Shown piece after piece: positions 1 to 10,148 of a DNA stretch of 45,000 nucleotides. This DNA comes from Sphaeroforma sirkka (lineage: Eukaryota; Opisthokonta; Ichthyosporea; Ichthyophonida). Where the stretch lies: the NCBI GenBank assembly GCA_001586965.3, contig LUCW03000054.1:180001-225000 (forward strand), given 5' to 3'. Under the pieces are notes generated by a model that was not told the origin of the DNA, did no database searches, and was given only the letters and a program-made list of their open reading frames with translations. A program made the translations under genes and the position numbers. The first letter of the stretch is position 1, and each line of letters starts with the position of its first letter.

Positions 1-191
1 ATTTATTTATATATTTGAGTGTATCCCTCGTGCCTTTCGGCGCAGGGCGGCAGCTGCATATACGATACTTCGCTCCACTCTGCCCCAACACTCAGGCAGC
101 TTCGATATCCCCCACTATGTTGAATGTGTTGCAATATACATAAATCACAATTGACTCAATGCATACCCCTTCATTTCCATCTTCCAATCAG
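1..191 (+). other. Probable intron end, 3' splice acceptor
   Basis: No coding frame is supported here. The stretch ends in a pyrimidine-rich run (about 168-187) followed by CAG at 189-191, a good 3' splice acceptor directly in front of the cupin-like exon. The upstream exons would lie outside the window. Confidence 0.45.
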
Positions 192-373
192 ACTGTGAGG
201 CCTACTCTCTGATGGGGGCAACAGTGGCGCCCGGTTTTAATTACACAGATTGGAGCATAGCTACCAAACCACAGCTTATCGAGGCACTAGGAGGTGAAGG
301 AAATATATGCGACGAGTATATGAAAGTTGTAGATAGACTGGTTGCGAGAGATTTGGAAGAAACTGATCGCTAA
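192..373 (+). CDS. Terminal exon of a Cupin_5 (DUF985) family protein
   Basis: Starting after the CAG acceptor at 189-191, one frame runs to TAA at 371-373. It contains the segment SLMGATVAPGFNYTDW, which matches the conserved C-terminal strand pattern (L-x-G-x-T-V-A-P-G-F-x-x-x-D) of the Cupin_5/DUF985 family, the RmlC-like beta barrels that include yeast Yml079w. The biochemical role of the family is largely unknown. The remaining residues form a charged helix ending in DLEETDR. Only about 60 residues are present, so the barrel must be encoded upstream of the window. The start codon is not in the window. The family call rests on one motif recognised by eye and the splice phase is inferred. 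This is the best candidate for a host gene here. Confidence 0.6.
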
Positions 374-763
374 GCATCGAGCTAAAGTGGTCATCCACTG
401 CTATAATGGCCCAACTCTGGATACCTTGTTTCTGCCAACTGCTGAAGAGGCCAGCGCATCAACACACGGGAATGCATACGTTATGTTGTATAGCAATTGA
501 CGACTTTTGGTCTTTGCCAGCCTACAACATTGGCTCAAATATCAGCACCTGCTGTCAATTAGAGGCTACGCAGATCTCCGATCTCCCACAGCTATTTGCT
601 AGTGTTGTATATGGGACAAGGTGCATGATCGAGCTATACCTGGGTTTATTGTGTAGTATCCCAGGTGAAGCCACCTATTCTATAGTTGATGCCAGCTAGA
701 TGTGATATAGACTCTCCCATATTATACCAGAACGGGTGGAAATGGAGAACTCTTTCAACCCAA
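374..763. other. Downstream flank of the cupin gene; no supported gene
   Basis: Frames open for up to about 97 codons exist here (for example from the ATG at 406), but they show no recognisable motif, have unremarkable composition and overlap one another. The stretch is best read as the 3' UTR and intergenic flank. Confidence 0.4.
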
Positions 764-1395
764 TATGAGTTCAATTCAATTTAATGTGATTGAATTTGAT
801 ATAATTCAATATGACTCGATTTAAAATACAATTCAATACAATACACAATGCAATTCAATTCAATGCAATGCAAATCAATTCAATTCAATTCAATTCAATA
901 TATCTCAACACAGATCGTTCAATTCAATATATTTCAACACAAATCGTTCAACTCAATTCAGTTCAAATCATTTTACTTCATTCTATTTTATTTCAACTCG
1001 GTCCAATTTAAGCAACCTCAGACAATCCATTTCCATTCAGCACACTTCAATTCAATCAATGGAGTGAATCCAAATACAATTCAATTCTATTCAGATTCAT
1101 TCCACCTATTTTACCTTATCCCTTCGGTATATTATCAAACCATCCGATTCGACTTATCAATTCATTCATTTCAACTTGTTCAGGATATAATCAATCCAAG
1201 GTCAATTGGATCCAAATTATGCCAATCCAGTTCACAATGACACATCCAATACAATTCAATTCCATTCAATTCGACATAATTCAATTCAATTTAATCCAAT
1301 TCAATTCGATTCCTGCAATTGTATTCGATTTTATTCAACTCTTCATTTCTCAATTTGGTTCAATCCCATATAGTACAACACACTCAATTGAGCGA
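764..1395. repeat. Degenerate CAATT pentanucleotide satellite
   Basis: The pentamer CAATT/AATTC is repeated with many point changes over about 630 bp. It is cleanest near 855-900 and 1235-1310 and erodes towards the edges. The several overlapping open frames inside it, rich in Ile, Gln, Phe, Asn and Ser, are by-products of a repeat without stops and are not genes. Confidence 0.9.
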
Positions 1396-1916
1396 ACCTA
1401 AAACTCACGAAATAATACTTTGTTTGATTCGACTTCACTTTTGTTTTATAATCTTATCTTGTCACAGAAATCATAATCTACTGAATTTTAATCTTATTTA
1501 ATTCAGTTGAATCCATGCCACACTAAAAAAAATGTTCAGTTCAAGTCAATGAAACAAACCAAGTCACTTCAAGCCAGACGTAGTTATTACAAAACCACAC
1601 TGGCTTACTTTGTATTATCGTTGCGGCTTGTAGTTAACAGGCATACCCACAGACTTAAGTCTGTAAAAGTAGAAAATGGACTTGGGTTTAGTTTTTATCG
1701 TTTTAAACTATCTAGTGTCGTTGCGAGAAGGTTGTTTTGATCAAGTTAGGACAGTTGTATCAGCATATCTGTTACAATGCAAACACAACACACTACCACA
1801 GTTAAATCTATGCTATTAGTGATATATGTACTCACGTTTGTTGGACAGGAAACACTATCAGTTTGCTATTTTACTAAATTCATGTCGTCCATCTTTCAAA
1901 TTTGCTATTCATATCG
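1396..1916. other. Intergenic; one perfect 16-bp palindrome
   Basis: No supported gene. A perfect palindrome, ACAGACTTAAGTCTGT, lies at 1649-1664. Open frames of 60-77 codons have no recognisable features. Confidence 0.4.
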
Positions 1917-2546
1917 ATGGCGACGGATACGCCCGTAACTATATACGATCAATCTAAAGCGGCTGATAAAGTGGGACTCATTAGAACTATTCAGAACGCA
2001 GTATTGCCTCCGCAACATGTATTAGCCTTGTGTTGCACATTGACGAGACGGATTGTACAGTCACGCACGTTTTCGTTCCCCAGCATTTTATTGAAACATA
2101 TGAAAAGTAACCAACGTCGATGGAAAATGCTACTTAAAGACACGATTGTCGCGTACCATGATATACACGACAAATCAATGCAAATGATGATCTCTATTCT
2201 TTCTGAATATGCTATGGCGGATCCGTCCATTACGAAGTACTTTGCGACTCACTATTACGGTCACGCGAAATACTCTCGGGCTAATCTCGAGCAACCTTTG
2301 TACAATAGTTTGATATGATCCCACACTACGCTCGAGCAAGCTGAAGTCAAATTGCTTATAAGAATCGATCGCAACTTGTTCTGGTTTTATGCGCTGCATA
2401 ATCTCATCACTAAAAGTGTGAAATTTCAACGGACCAAAAACCTGTGTATTGCCGCTGATAGGGAAGCTGCTCGATGCCTTTTAACCCCGATAAACCCATG
2501 CCAAACATGTATTCTGTATTCTTCATCGCCGGTACACCTGACTTAA
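1917..2546 (+). pseudogene. Unrecognised ORF with one in-frame TGA
   Basis: ATG at 1917 opens a frame of 133 codons ending in TGA at 2316-2318. The same frame then stays open to 2546, giving about 209 codons with a single interruption. The product is soluble-looking, with basic and aromatic patches (an NQRRW stretch near residue 70, then Tyr/His-rich SITKYFATHYYGHAKYS near 115-130). I see no signal peptide, membrane segment or catalytic motif that I recognise. The length of the uninterrupted frame across the TGA suggests a once-coding gene or transposase fragment. A transposase origin is only a guess from the repeat-rich setting. Confidence 0.35.
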
Positions 2547-2704
2547 TGTTATGCCACACCACCTTTAGGCCAAACAATTTAGATGCTACATCAATTGAAT
2601 CATTAACCTCTCAGCAACATCGCAGAGCCCGTGCTAGACACGCATATATTACAAAATGTAAGTGCTTCTTCATACTATCATCGAAGAAAAATATATTGCT
2701 ATAG
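2474..2704 (+). pseudogene. Unrecognised 76-codon ORF, overlapping frame
   Basis: ATG at 2474 opens a frame overlapping the end of the previous ORF in another phase. It could be that gene's continuation after a frameshift. The N-terminal part (FNPDKPMPNMYSVFF) faintly recalls the KP-x-x-x-x-K/M-Y-x-x-F segment of PiggyBac-type transposases, but no catalytic Asp context or Cys-rich tail can be seen. I do not assign a function. Confidence 0.25.
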
Positions 2705-3634
2705 CCAAAAGATCTAATGTTCATCCAGATCGCTAATTCATCCAAAATTTTAATGTGTCAAGAAACATGACCTAATCCCTGGCAAACTTGCGCGGGTCAA
2801 AATTGTTTTTGTAGTAGACTTTGATAAATTGTTAATAATTTTACAATGCCGTTTATAGGGACTGTTCCTACGTTAGACTACAGATGGTCTTTTTTTAATG
2901 ATCACACCCGATTAAATTTGCGCACTCGGATCTGGTTCCGGACTACACCTAGGTCCATTGCACATATTTATCGATGTAGCTAGCTACCTGTTGCGTGGTT
3001 CGCTAAGAACGCAAAGTCCGTGGTACTTTTAATCGCGTGGATGTAGAGTTGCACACACACTTTGGTTTGTGTGAGCTATATCATTCGTCTATATGAAGGC
3101 GGTTAGGCGGCTTTCCTTGCATTTGGCGATTGCTGCAATATGTAAGTTTATAGAAATGTACTCGATTTCCCTGTTTCAATCACCTGCCCACCTTAGTCAA
3201 CGAGACGCTATGCAATTCCATTAATAACCATTGATTGAGATAGTCAAACAATTCCTCCCTACGCCTATAAAAGCACCTATATATCCAGTGCAATCTGATT
3301 TCTATTTACAACACGTATGATGCGGGTTGCTGAGAAACAACTATCATGATTCTAAACACTCACTGCATATGAAGGTAGATTAGTATAAGTTAATAATTGG
3401 AAGTGCCGGTTTATATTAATCGAGTTGAAGTATTAACCCTAGTACTTTGTATGGGCACACCTATTGTATTAGGTCGAAATATTTCTTGCCGATAGAACGA
3501 ATATTGTGCGATGTAACGAAGTCCTTCACCATGGGCTTGTTAGTGGCTGAAAGAGAACAGAGCGAGTAAAAGAATGTCGATGACTTTCTGCCTATGTACA
3601 ACCCCCATTGTGACTTTACGATATGACATTAAGA
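2705..3634. other. Intergenic, AT-rich
   Basis: No gene or transposon domain recognised on either strand. A short hairpin of CACACA/TGTGTG type lies near 3052-3073. The region ends where homology to gypsy integrase begins on the minus strand. Confidence 0.4.
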
Positions 3635-3639
3635 AGCAC

Positions 3640-4060
3640 TTGAGTATAAGTGTTTCGATCACATCGGTACAGAACTTGTTACCAGTATCAAAATAGAATG
3701 TAGTACTCAGGGAAAGCCGAAGTCATTAAAGACGCGATATAATGAAACAGCAATTGTTTGCTGGCGTTTGCTCGGTATTGCAAAAAGCAAATTCTAGCCC
3801 TAAGCCACACATGGGAAATGACAAATATATTGTGTGCTTGGATTGCGAGAGTTTAACCAAATTGACTATGACTCGGCACATTGATAGTCCTTTTTCACAC
3901 GTTTTATAGGTGCCCAGTCGTAACGCTTAATCCAGTTCTTTTCACCATCTTTGCAGCGTCGGTATACTTCACATATGGTTTCTTTCAGCGCCGGGTGATA
4001 AAACCTGTACAAATAGCAATCTTATAGGTATGCTCGCAAAATCGATGAGTTAAGGTATGA
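3640..4060 (-). pseudogene. Gypsy-D integrase remnant
   Basis: The minus strand matches the Gypsy-B integrase zinc finger (around 4060-3920) and then the core from the first catalytic Asp strand through the GYN-L and FNDFGFP segments, with similarity fading near 3640. The second Asp box is degenerate and the third is missing. Confidence 0.6.
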
Positions 4061-4439
4061 ACGATCTTTATTGTTCTTTATTAGCTCTTTTAATTCAGTC
4101 ATGTTTTGAGTAACACTGGCTGAATGAACCATTCCCCCGGTAGTTAGGGCAAATTCAGTACTAAACAAAGTAATTCCTGAGAGACGTAGTTACATTGGAT
4201 TGCTTAAATAATTTCGATAGTCGTTTCGTTACTCTTGACTGTTCTTAAGCAGCGCTTCAAATAGTTGAGTGCGAGCTTAAGGTTTGCTTAGAGATTTTGA
4301 GTCTTAGATTTACGGTCTTCGCTAGTTCCATGTTTACGATCTATTGCTGTTTGAATCGGCATATCCTCGACTGCATTCTTGATGGGTTCATGTGTTTATA
4401 TGCGAGTCTGGAGGTTTAGATCAAACTGCTCTGACTTTT

Positions 4440-4770
4440 CTAGGATAGCCAAGGATTTGGTTGAGGGTTTCCATTTAGTGGTTTTGGTGTGTTTCTATGA
4501 CGTCTTCTTAACAGGATGAATCGCTTATACAAGAGCGTGTCGGTTCCACGGTCGACATAAATAGGTTCGTCTTGTGTCATACTGACAGGTTCACATATCC
4601 ACGGATCGGAGTCACGTAAGAACAACATAGCGTTACGGCATATTTAGTTGTACGGTCATAGTTTAACAACTGGGATATTAGTTGCCGTGGCGGGTTTGCC
4701 CACGAAGTAAGTTTAGATAGGTCAAGCTGAAACGCATCATCTTTAGGGGGTGTCAATGACCTGTGTTCGG
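4440..4770 (-). pseudogene. Gypsy-D methyltransferase-like domain remnant
   Basis: On the minus strand, 4770-4660 encodes DDAFQLDLSKLTSWANPPRQ, and 4628-4440 encodes RDSDPWICEP followed by the YVDRGTDT stretch. These align with the NPP and PW boxes of the extra domain in Gypsy-A and Gypsy-B, so the domain predates the divergence of these copies. Confidence 0.6.
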
Positions 4771-4879
4771 TAATTGTCAGTTAATCAGTATCTAATAGCT
4801 CCTTGTCTGTTTTCTGACAGTCTGTGACAGACAAGTGGAGACAGCATGATAGGACGGTGGATCTGAACATTAAAGGTAA

Positions 4880-5336
4880 ACTTGGCAATTATATCATGCC
4901 AGTGGCTCACCGACTGTGAATCAGGCTTCATGTCTTTCAAATAAGTTTGATACTTTGATTACATGCGCCAGTAAAGTAGCCTCTGCATATGTAATAGCAA
5001 GTTGCAGTGGCTAGTAGTTCTTGTTCAACGGTTGGGTAGGTCCGTTGACTTTTGTGTAACTCTTGCTAAAGAACTGTGTGTAGCGTGGCTAACCACTTGT
5101 AGTTACATAGTCCGCCCCCCAACCGTTCCATCCGAAGCATCGGTTGCTACTTGGAACAGGAAGCCGTCTACTGGATATTGTATAATCGGTGCATCCAATG
5201 CTCTACTTTTGATCACATCGAATGCTTCGTCGGATTCGATAGTCCATAGCTTCCTCAACGGTCCTTTGCCGTAAACGACTAAAAGCTTTAGACAGTGGGA
5301 AAGGTACTGAATCCGCAAAGGAATGAACAACCCCAT
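4880..5336 (-). pseudogene. Gypsy-D RNase H remnant
   Basis: The segment IIQYPVDGFLFQVATDASDG near 5130-5190 carries the first catalytic Asp of gypsy RNase H and matches Gypsy-A and Gypsy-B. Downstream (lower coordinates) the domain continues in broken frames, for example the reverse complement of the stretch around 4880-4960. Confidence 0.65.
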
Positions 5337-5410
5337 ACACAGAGTTTACATCTCTTCCCGAAATCTGTTTTGATAAGTCCAACAAACCTGTTTCGAGCCA
5401 GGATCTATTT

Positions 5411-6530
5411 CTACCCCTGCTGCAGATATTTTGTACCCAAGCAAGTGAATAATATCTTCAGCAAATGAACATTTGTTCTCATTAATTTATGTTTAGCATC
5501 GTTATTTCTTTTCAAGACGTTTTTAACGAGTGTAGCGTGTTTTTGAGCTGACATCGTAACAATTACTATATTGTCTAGATAGACAGATACGATATCCGAC
5601 AAATCTGCAAATAGTTACATCGTTTCTTGTTGGAAGAGAGAAGGTAACGTATGTAAATCTTCACGTCGCCTGTACATAGATACCTCTTGCCTTACTACAT
5701 GATGAAAAAGTATTTCCTGTATGGCTCGTATATTGGCACCGCCAACTACTCCTCCATATTTGTATTTGATAAGATTCGGCTTTTAAATTCATCTCGGATA
5801 AAATAGTCGCACCTTCCATCTTACATAGTATCTCACCTATTTTAGGTAGGGGGAAACTATGTTGCGATATCAAATTATTAACTAAAGGAAGGTCTAACAC
5901 AGACCTTGTTTTATTAACTGTTCTATCACATTTAAATGGTTGGACCACTAAGAGTACAAGGTTAACAGGGTTTCCATCGTAGCTAATTTCAATTCGACCC
6001 TGTTCTAACCAGTCCTCAATATGTGAAGAAAATTTGATTAAGTCAACGTTAATTAAGTCAAGTTATATATATTCATTAGAGAACTTAAACATACACCAGT
6101 CAGTGATTGTTTATCTTCCTGTTATGTACAAATGAGTCCATAACTTTATCGGTTAAGTGCGTTATTCTACCATTTACTTCGCCTTCCAGAGTCTCAGCAT
6201 TACATCATCCGATTGGTCCTTATTTGGGTCTTTCCCGTTAGGTAGATCAGTTATTGTTATACATAAGCTATGACAACCAGTCATTCCTAAAATTAAATCG
6301 TATTTCTGAGAAATTCTGAGTCACAATCAAATGAATGTTGACTTCTCTTCTATCGATTAACACTATGTGTACATGGCCAATGGCTTCTTTACATTCAGAA
6401 ATTTTACCATCACTCAAGACTATGTTATTGTGTTCGCTATGTATATTCATACCAGTATCGTAGGCCACACGGCGTGATATGGCGGTAACTTCAGGACCTG
6501 GGTCAAACAGAGCTAGAACTTTTTACCATT
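5411..6530 (-). pseudogene. Gypsy-D protease and reverse transcriptase remnant
   Basis: The protease begins near 6530 with an LFDPGPEV motif (DPGA in the relatives) followed by RRVAYDTG and a DRREVNIHLIV strand. The reverse transcriptase follows with FPLPKI near 5850 and a catalytic box that reads YLDN rather than YLDD (near 5570-5580). At least three frame changes and stops interrupt it, so no functional enzyme is possible from this copy. Confidence 0.7.
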
Positions 6531-6611
6531 GTCGTAAACGTTTTGAAACACTCGTTCATACCTTTTGTAAAGATTTTATCAAACTGTTTTTCTTGATATT
6601 GTTATAATGCG

Positions 6612-6735
6612 CACATGTGAACTGTCAGTTATTTACTTGAACATCCTGTATGTATTTGCAGTTATCGGTGTGCCAAACATTAGTGCATTTCAAGTAGAAC
6701 ACTCTTTCATATAGTATCCGAAAATTCTTTCGCGC
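6612..6735 (-). pseudogene. Gypsy-D gag zinc-knuckle remnant
   Basis: The minus-strand translation preserves a Tyr-Glu-Arg-Val...Cys-Thr-Asn-Val-Trp-His-Thr-Asp-Asn-Cys pattern, matching the C-terminal zinc knuckle of Gypsy-B Gag, and ends in an Asp-Val-Gln-Val tail at the same place. The first Cys of the knuckle is damaged. Confidence 0.6.
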
Positions 6736-6736
6736 G

Positions 6737-6759
6737 TATATATATATATATATATATAT
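6737..6759. repeat. (TA)n microsatellite
   Basis: An uninterrupted TA run of about 11 units marks the junction between Gypsy-D and Copia-1. Confidence 0.95.
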
Positions 6760-6761
6760 GA

Positions 6762-6957
6762 TAGGTGTCTTTACAACCACCGAAACCCGCATCAGTGTAT
6801 GTATCGGCAAAAGGAGGGCCCAGTTTGAACCTGTATGTTAGTCCGAGGGGAGAAGTTTGTTCCAAAATGCCGAGTATTCGTTGTGCTGCAAGCCAGTGTG
6901 TTTGAGATGGGTTATTTAGGCATAGAGCTAATTGATTCAGAGGAGGAGTTATACACC
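6762..6957 (-). pseudogene. Copia-1 RT connection / RNase H start
   Basis: The minus strand encodes HWLAAQRILRHF followed further on by a DTYTDAGFGG stretch, matching the HW-x-A-x-x-R-I-L-R-Y and Y-x-D-A-D-W boxes at the start of copia RNase H. The segment is cut off at the TA repeat at 6737-6759. Confidence 0.55.
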
Positions 6958-7193
6958 TTACGAACAGGTACTAGCCGTTGCAGCTTCGCAGAGTTGGCAT
7001 GTCGAGCATATGGACATAGTCACAGCTTATCTGTACGCCGACCTTGATAAACCAATCTATACGACGCCTCCACCTGGATCATAGTCAGTCGGTTTACCCG
7101 CGGATGCGATAATAGCACTAAAAAGGTATACCGGACGATTATGGCATGCACTCATCCGATTTCGGACCAAACTGCTCAACATGGGTTTCAAAC
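6958..7193 (+). repeat. Inverted repeat, left arm (236 bp)
   Basis: This arm is, base for base as read by eye, the reverse complement of 7546-7781. It puts a plus-strand copy of the Copia-1 reverse-transcriptase core back to back with the minus-strand original. The spacer is 352 bp (7194-7545). Confidence 0.95.
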
Positions 7194-8253
7194 TGAGCTG
7201 TCAGTAAGGGCATGGATTTTTAAGACCATTGTTTTCTGAAATCCCTTGTTGATAAGCTGGTGTAGGTGCGGGCTTGATGTCCTAGAGGTCGAAAGTCTCG
7301 AGATCTTCAGCAATATAGGCGTCTTGTGCGAGGCTAAAAGATGATTATGTTGTGAGTACTCAAACGCCGAGAAGCCACTTAGGAGCATCAAGTTATTTGC
7401 ACCTGAATTCACTGGTGAATGATGTTTTGAATTTATCGACATCTGCCTTCCCTTTTCCACAGATTATCATGTCGTCGACATATAGTAGTACAACGCATGT
7501 AAATCAGTCCTGGGTGGTAGGGAAAAGGCATTTGTCTGTAGTACTGTTTGAAACCCATGTTGAGCAGTTTGGTCCGAAATCGGATGAGTGCATGCCATAA
7601 TCGTCCGGTATACCTTTTTAGTGCTATTATCGCATCCGCGGGTAAACCGACTGACTATGATCCAGGTGGAGGCGTCGTATAGATTGGTTTATCAAGGTCG
7701 GCGTACAGATAAGCTGTGACTATGTCCATATGCTCGACATGCCAACTCTGCGAAGCTGCAACGGCTAGTACCTGTTCGTAATGTGTTGTGAGAACATGTT
7801 GGTGCAAAGGTGTCGTCGTAATTGATTCCTTGCGTCTGTGTGAATCCTCGAGCACCAAGTCGAGATTTCTATTTGTCGATATCACCGTTGATCATTTTCA
7901 CTTTGAACCCCTATTTGCTGGAAACTGTGAAGGCATCGTCGGGTAGTTCATCCGGACATATGAGATCATATGTGCCTGCTTGACCTAGACTATCCAACCC
8001 TCTTTGTATAGATTCCCGCCGAGTTCTTTGTCAGGGACTTCAAAAGCTTGTCGAATAGTGTTGGGTGTGAGTGGATGGAACTGGACGTCTGTACATAGGA
8101 TGTGTATCTTGTGGGCATCATTGCCGTAAAGTAGCTGTTGTGATGATAGTGATATGGAATCCCCTGTTGAAATCTTGATGGGTATATCAACGTTGATGTC
8201 ATCGTTATCGGTGGGAACGTCGGATGGTTAAATAGTATCGGCAATGAATCCAT
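7194..8253 (-). pseudogene. Copia-1 reverse transcriptase
   Basis: On the minus strand the N-terminal fingers are visible near 8100-7990. The conserved core follows near 7781-7660 (SQSWHVEHMDIVTAYLYADL, then the KPIYTTPPPG box). The catalytic YVDD box is intact at 7471-7482, in the context LLYVDDMIICG. Frames change several times and stops intervene. The family copies RNA into cDNA in cytoplasmic particles. This copy cannot make a full protein as read. Confidence 0.75.
7546..7781 (-). repeat. Inverted repeat, right arm (236 bp)
   Basis: This is the original orientation of the copia reverse-transcriptase segment, identical to the reverse complement of 6958-7193. Both breakpoints are sharp: the flanking bases differ immediately outside the arms. 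Confidence 0.95.
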
Positions 8254-8294
8254 TGTTTGAGGAATGTTGTAGTGTGTGTATGGTCTTGTTAGTA

Positions 8295-9228
8295 CTAGAT
8301 CAAATATGTTGGTGTGCGGCGCGGCGAAATTGATTTGCTGCTTTTAGTTGTTTCTTCGCGAACTCCGTGTACAAAAGCGTCTCGGAATTTGCGACGTAAT
8401 GTAATCTCTTTGGATGACAGGACAGATTGTACGTGTCCCTTCATGTCCTGTTGGGTGGCTGTGTTCTGTGTCCGGGATGATCCTAGATTGGGATCACTGC
8501 TGGTCGAACATAGTAATGGTGCTGACGACGTGATGAACTGATCGATTTGTTTCTCCCCGGAAATCTGGGTTGTGAACCTGCTGTAGGGTGTGGCGTGATG
8601 AGCTGATCGACGTGGTGCTCCCTTGAAGTCTAGGTCGGCGTACATGCTGTGGCTGGCTGCTCTTCTGAAATCTGAGTTGTGGAACTTGCTGTGGGTTGTT
8701 GCTTGACGAGCTGATCGACGTGATGCTCTCCTGAAGGCTGGGATGGCGTACTTGCTGTGACTGGCTGCTCCCCTGAAGTCCTGGTTGGAATACTTGCTGT
8801 GGCTGGCTGCTCCCCTAAAGTCCGAGATGGCGTACTTGCTGTGGGCTGTGGCGCGACGAGCTGTGCTAGATGAAAGAATTGGTTAATACCCATTGCTTGA
8901 TTGTGTGTTGTCATTTGACGTGAACGTTGCCGTGTGGCGCGCATGTTGTTCGGTAATCTAGGCTGTCGAGAGATGGACTATACGTGCGAGCATCCAATAG
9001 GTATCCTCTACGTGTGCGGAATGTAGGGTGACGATTGATATGTATACGGAGTTCCCGGTTGACCGTATTGTCAAAAGGTTCCTCCATAGCTTGATTTGTA
9101 GTTATATCTGTATCTGAAGTTGTCAGCGGCGTAGTAGGGCAGCGATGTGAAGTTGATGTACCACTGTTCACTGTGTTGTTGGTGGTGACGATCTCAGTGA
9201 TGTGATTGGGCGGTGGTGGGGGTATGAG
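8295..9228 (-). pseudogene. Copia-1 Pro/Thr-rich linker with coding repeats
   Basis: This is the hydrophilic segment usual between copia integrase and reverse transcriptase. On the minus strand between about 8550 and 8850 a roughly 48-bp unit repeats imperfectly, encoding variants of GEQPATASTPT and SGEQPVTASTPS. No enzymatic motif is expected or seen. Confidence 0.6.
9224..9228. repeat. Target-site duplication of Gypsy-C, left
   Basis: ATGAG directly precedes the 5' LTR and recurs at 16584-16588 directly after the 3' LTR. Confidence 0.9.
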
Positions 9229-9407
9229 TGTGGTAAAAGTCCCCTTAAACCACTATCAGTGTGGAGTTAGAATTAATTTACAATTAATTCACACGAGGTG
9301 AATTATTTGTAGACCACGTAGACAATCAAATATAAGAATAAATACACCGCACTGAGCCTCAGGGAGACTCAGTAGGTTTTAGTATCGTAGTTTGATGTGT
9401 TTACTAC
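9229..9407 (+). repeat. Gypsy-C 5' LTR
   Basis: It starts TGTGGTAAAAG and ends GTTTACTAC. It is the same length as the 3' LTR, differing by G/A in the early AT-rich part and G/T near the end. Confidence 0.95.
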
Positions 9408-10148
9408 GTGAATCAGCCGTAGGACCAACATAGCCTGGTACGGTTGTATGATTGTTGGTGAAAACTAAGGAGAACGTTATCACCGACGTATAAGGCAAAT
9501 CGTCAAGATGCAGCGGACTCTTGCAAGGTACAGAAGAAATAGTACATGCAAAAGTAGACAGCACTTATCAGGCATCGTGCAAGTACACTCAAGTTGGTTT
9601 GAATAAGGAATTTGTTTTTGGTTTTCCAACTTCATAACCGATGTAACTACCTTGGGCTTCAAGGTTATTCTTGGGAACCTTGACCTGAACTTCCTGGCTG
9701 CAGGCCTCGGGTTTGATTTTATGTTGGAGTACAGTGGTCCGAAGGTTGGATTGAAGGAGCATTCAGAACGCTAGAACACGACTGGCGGTTGATCATTGAA
9801 CACGCTTCGAGTCTATCAGCAACTCTTAATTACTCCTATAGGCAGAGCAAAGGAGAGCAAAAGGAGTACTCATTTACAAAACCAACCCAAACAAAATAAT
9901 TAGCAATCATAAAGGAGCAAGGTGTATTCGAGCGCAATCAGTTTTCGGGAACCCGCAAGCAGACCTTGTAGACATCAACATGATTCAATGATAATTAGCT
10001 ATTTTGGTATCACGAGAGGAGAACGGCGGAAGAAAGTGTGTAACACAAATAGCTGAGTTCAACTATTATATAATAGCCGACACTCCTTCAATCTGGACCA
10101 ACTATTCATCAACAATACAAAGCCATACATCGAAGTCTTAACATCAAG
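9408..10148 (+). other. Gypsy-C 5' leader
   Basis: Untranslated leader between the LTR and the gag ATG. The sequence right after the LTR does not resemble the common TGG-starting tRNA primer site, so I cannot name the primer. There are no conserved ORFs. A purine-rich stretch lies near 9845-9870. Confidence 0.6.

Larger units (their letters stand above)
3635..6735 (-). mobile_element. Gypsy-D: decayed Ty3/gypsy internal region
   Basis: Reading the minus strand from 6735 down to 3635 gives, in order, the gag zinc knuckle, protease, reverse transcriptase, RNase H, the methyltransferase-like domain, then the integrase zinc finger and core. All are recognisably related to Gypsy-A and Gypsy-B further right, but with many substitutions, stops and indels. 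No LTR was found at either end. The right edge abuts a TA microsatellite. The left edge stops inside the integrase core, soon after the second catalytic Asp region, so the element is truncated at both ends. It is the oldest gypsy copy in the window. Confidence 0.85.
6762..9228 (-). mobile_element. Copia-1, 3' portion, minus strand
   Basis: A Ty1/copia pol reads on the minus strand from 9228 down to 6762: a Pro/Thr-rich linker, then reverse transcriptase, then the start of RNase H. Its 5' continuation lies at 16589-16850, beyond the Gypsy-C insertion. No LTR was identified. An inverted 236-bp duplication disrupts the region between reverse transcriptase and RNase H. Confidence 0.8.

Noticed and set aside
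406..699. 97-codon ORF starting with ATG at 406
   Set aside because: No motif, no splice or promoter context, and it overlaps other open phases. More likely downstream flank of the cupin gene.
811..1401. Several open frames of 60-130 codons in the CAATT array
   Set aside because: They are stop-free only because the repeat lacks stops in some phases. The products are repetitive Ile/Gln/Phe/Asn/Ser, and the frames overlap each other.
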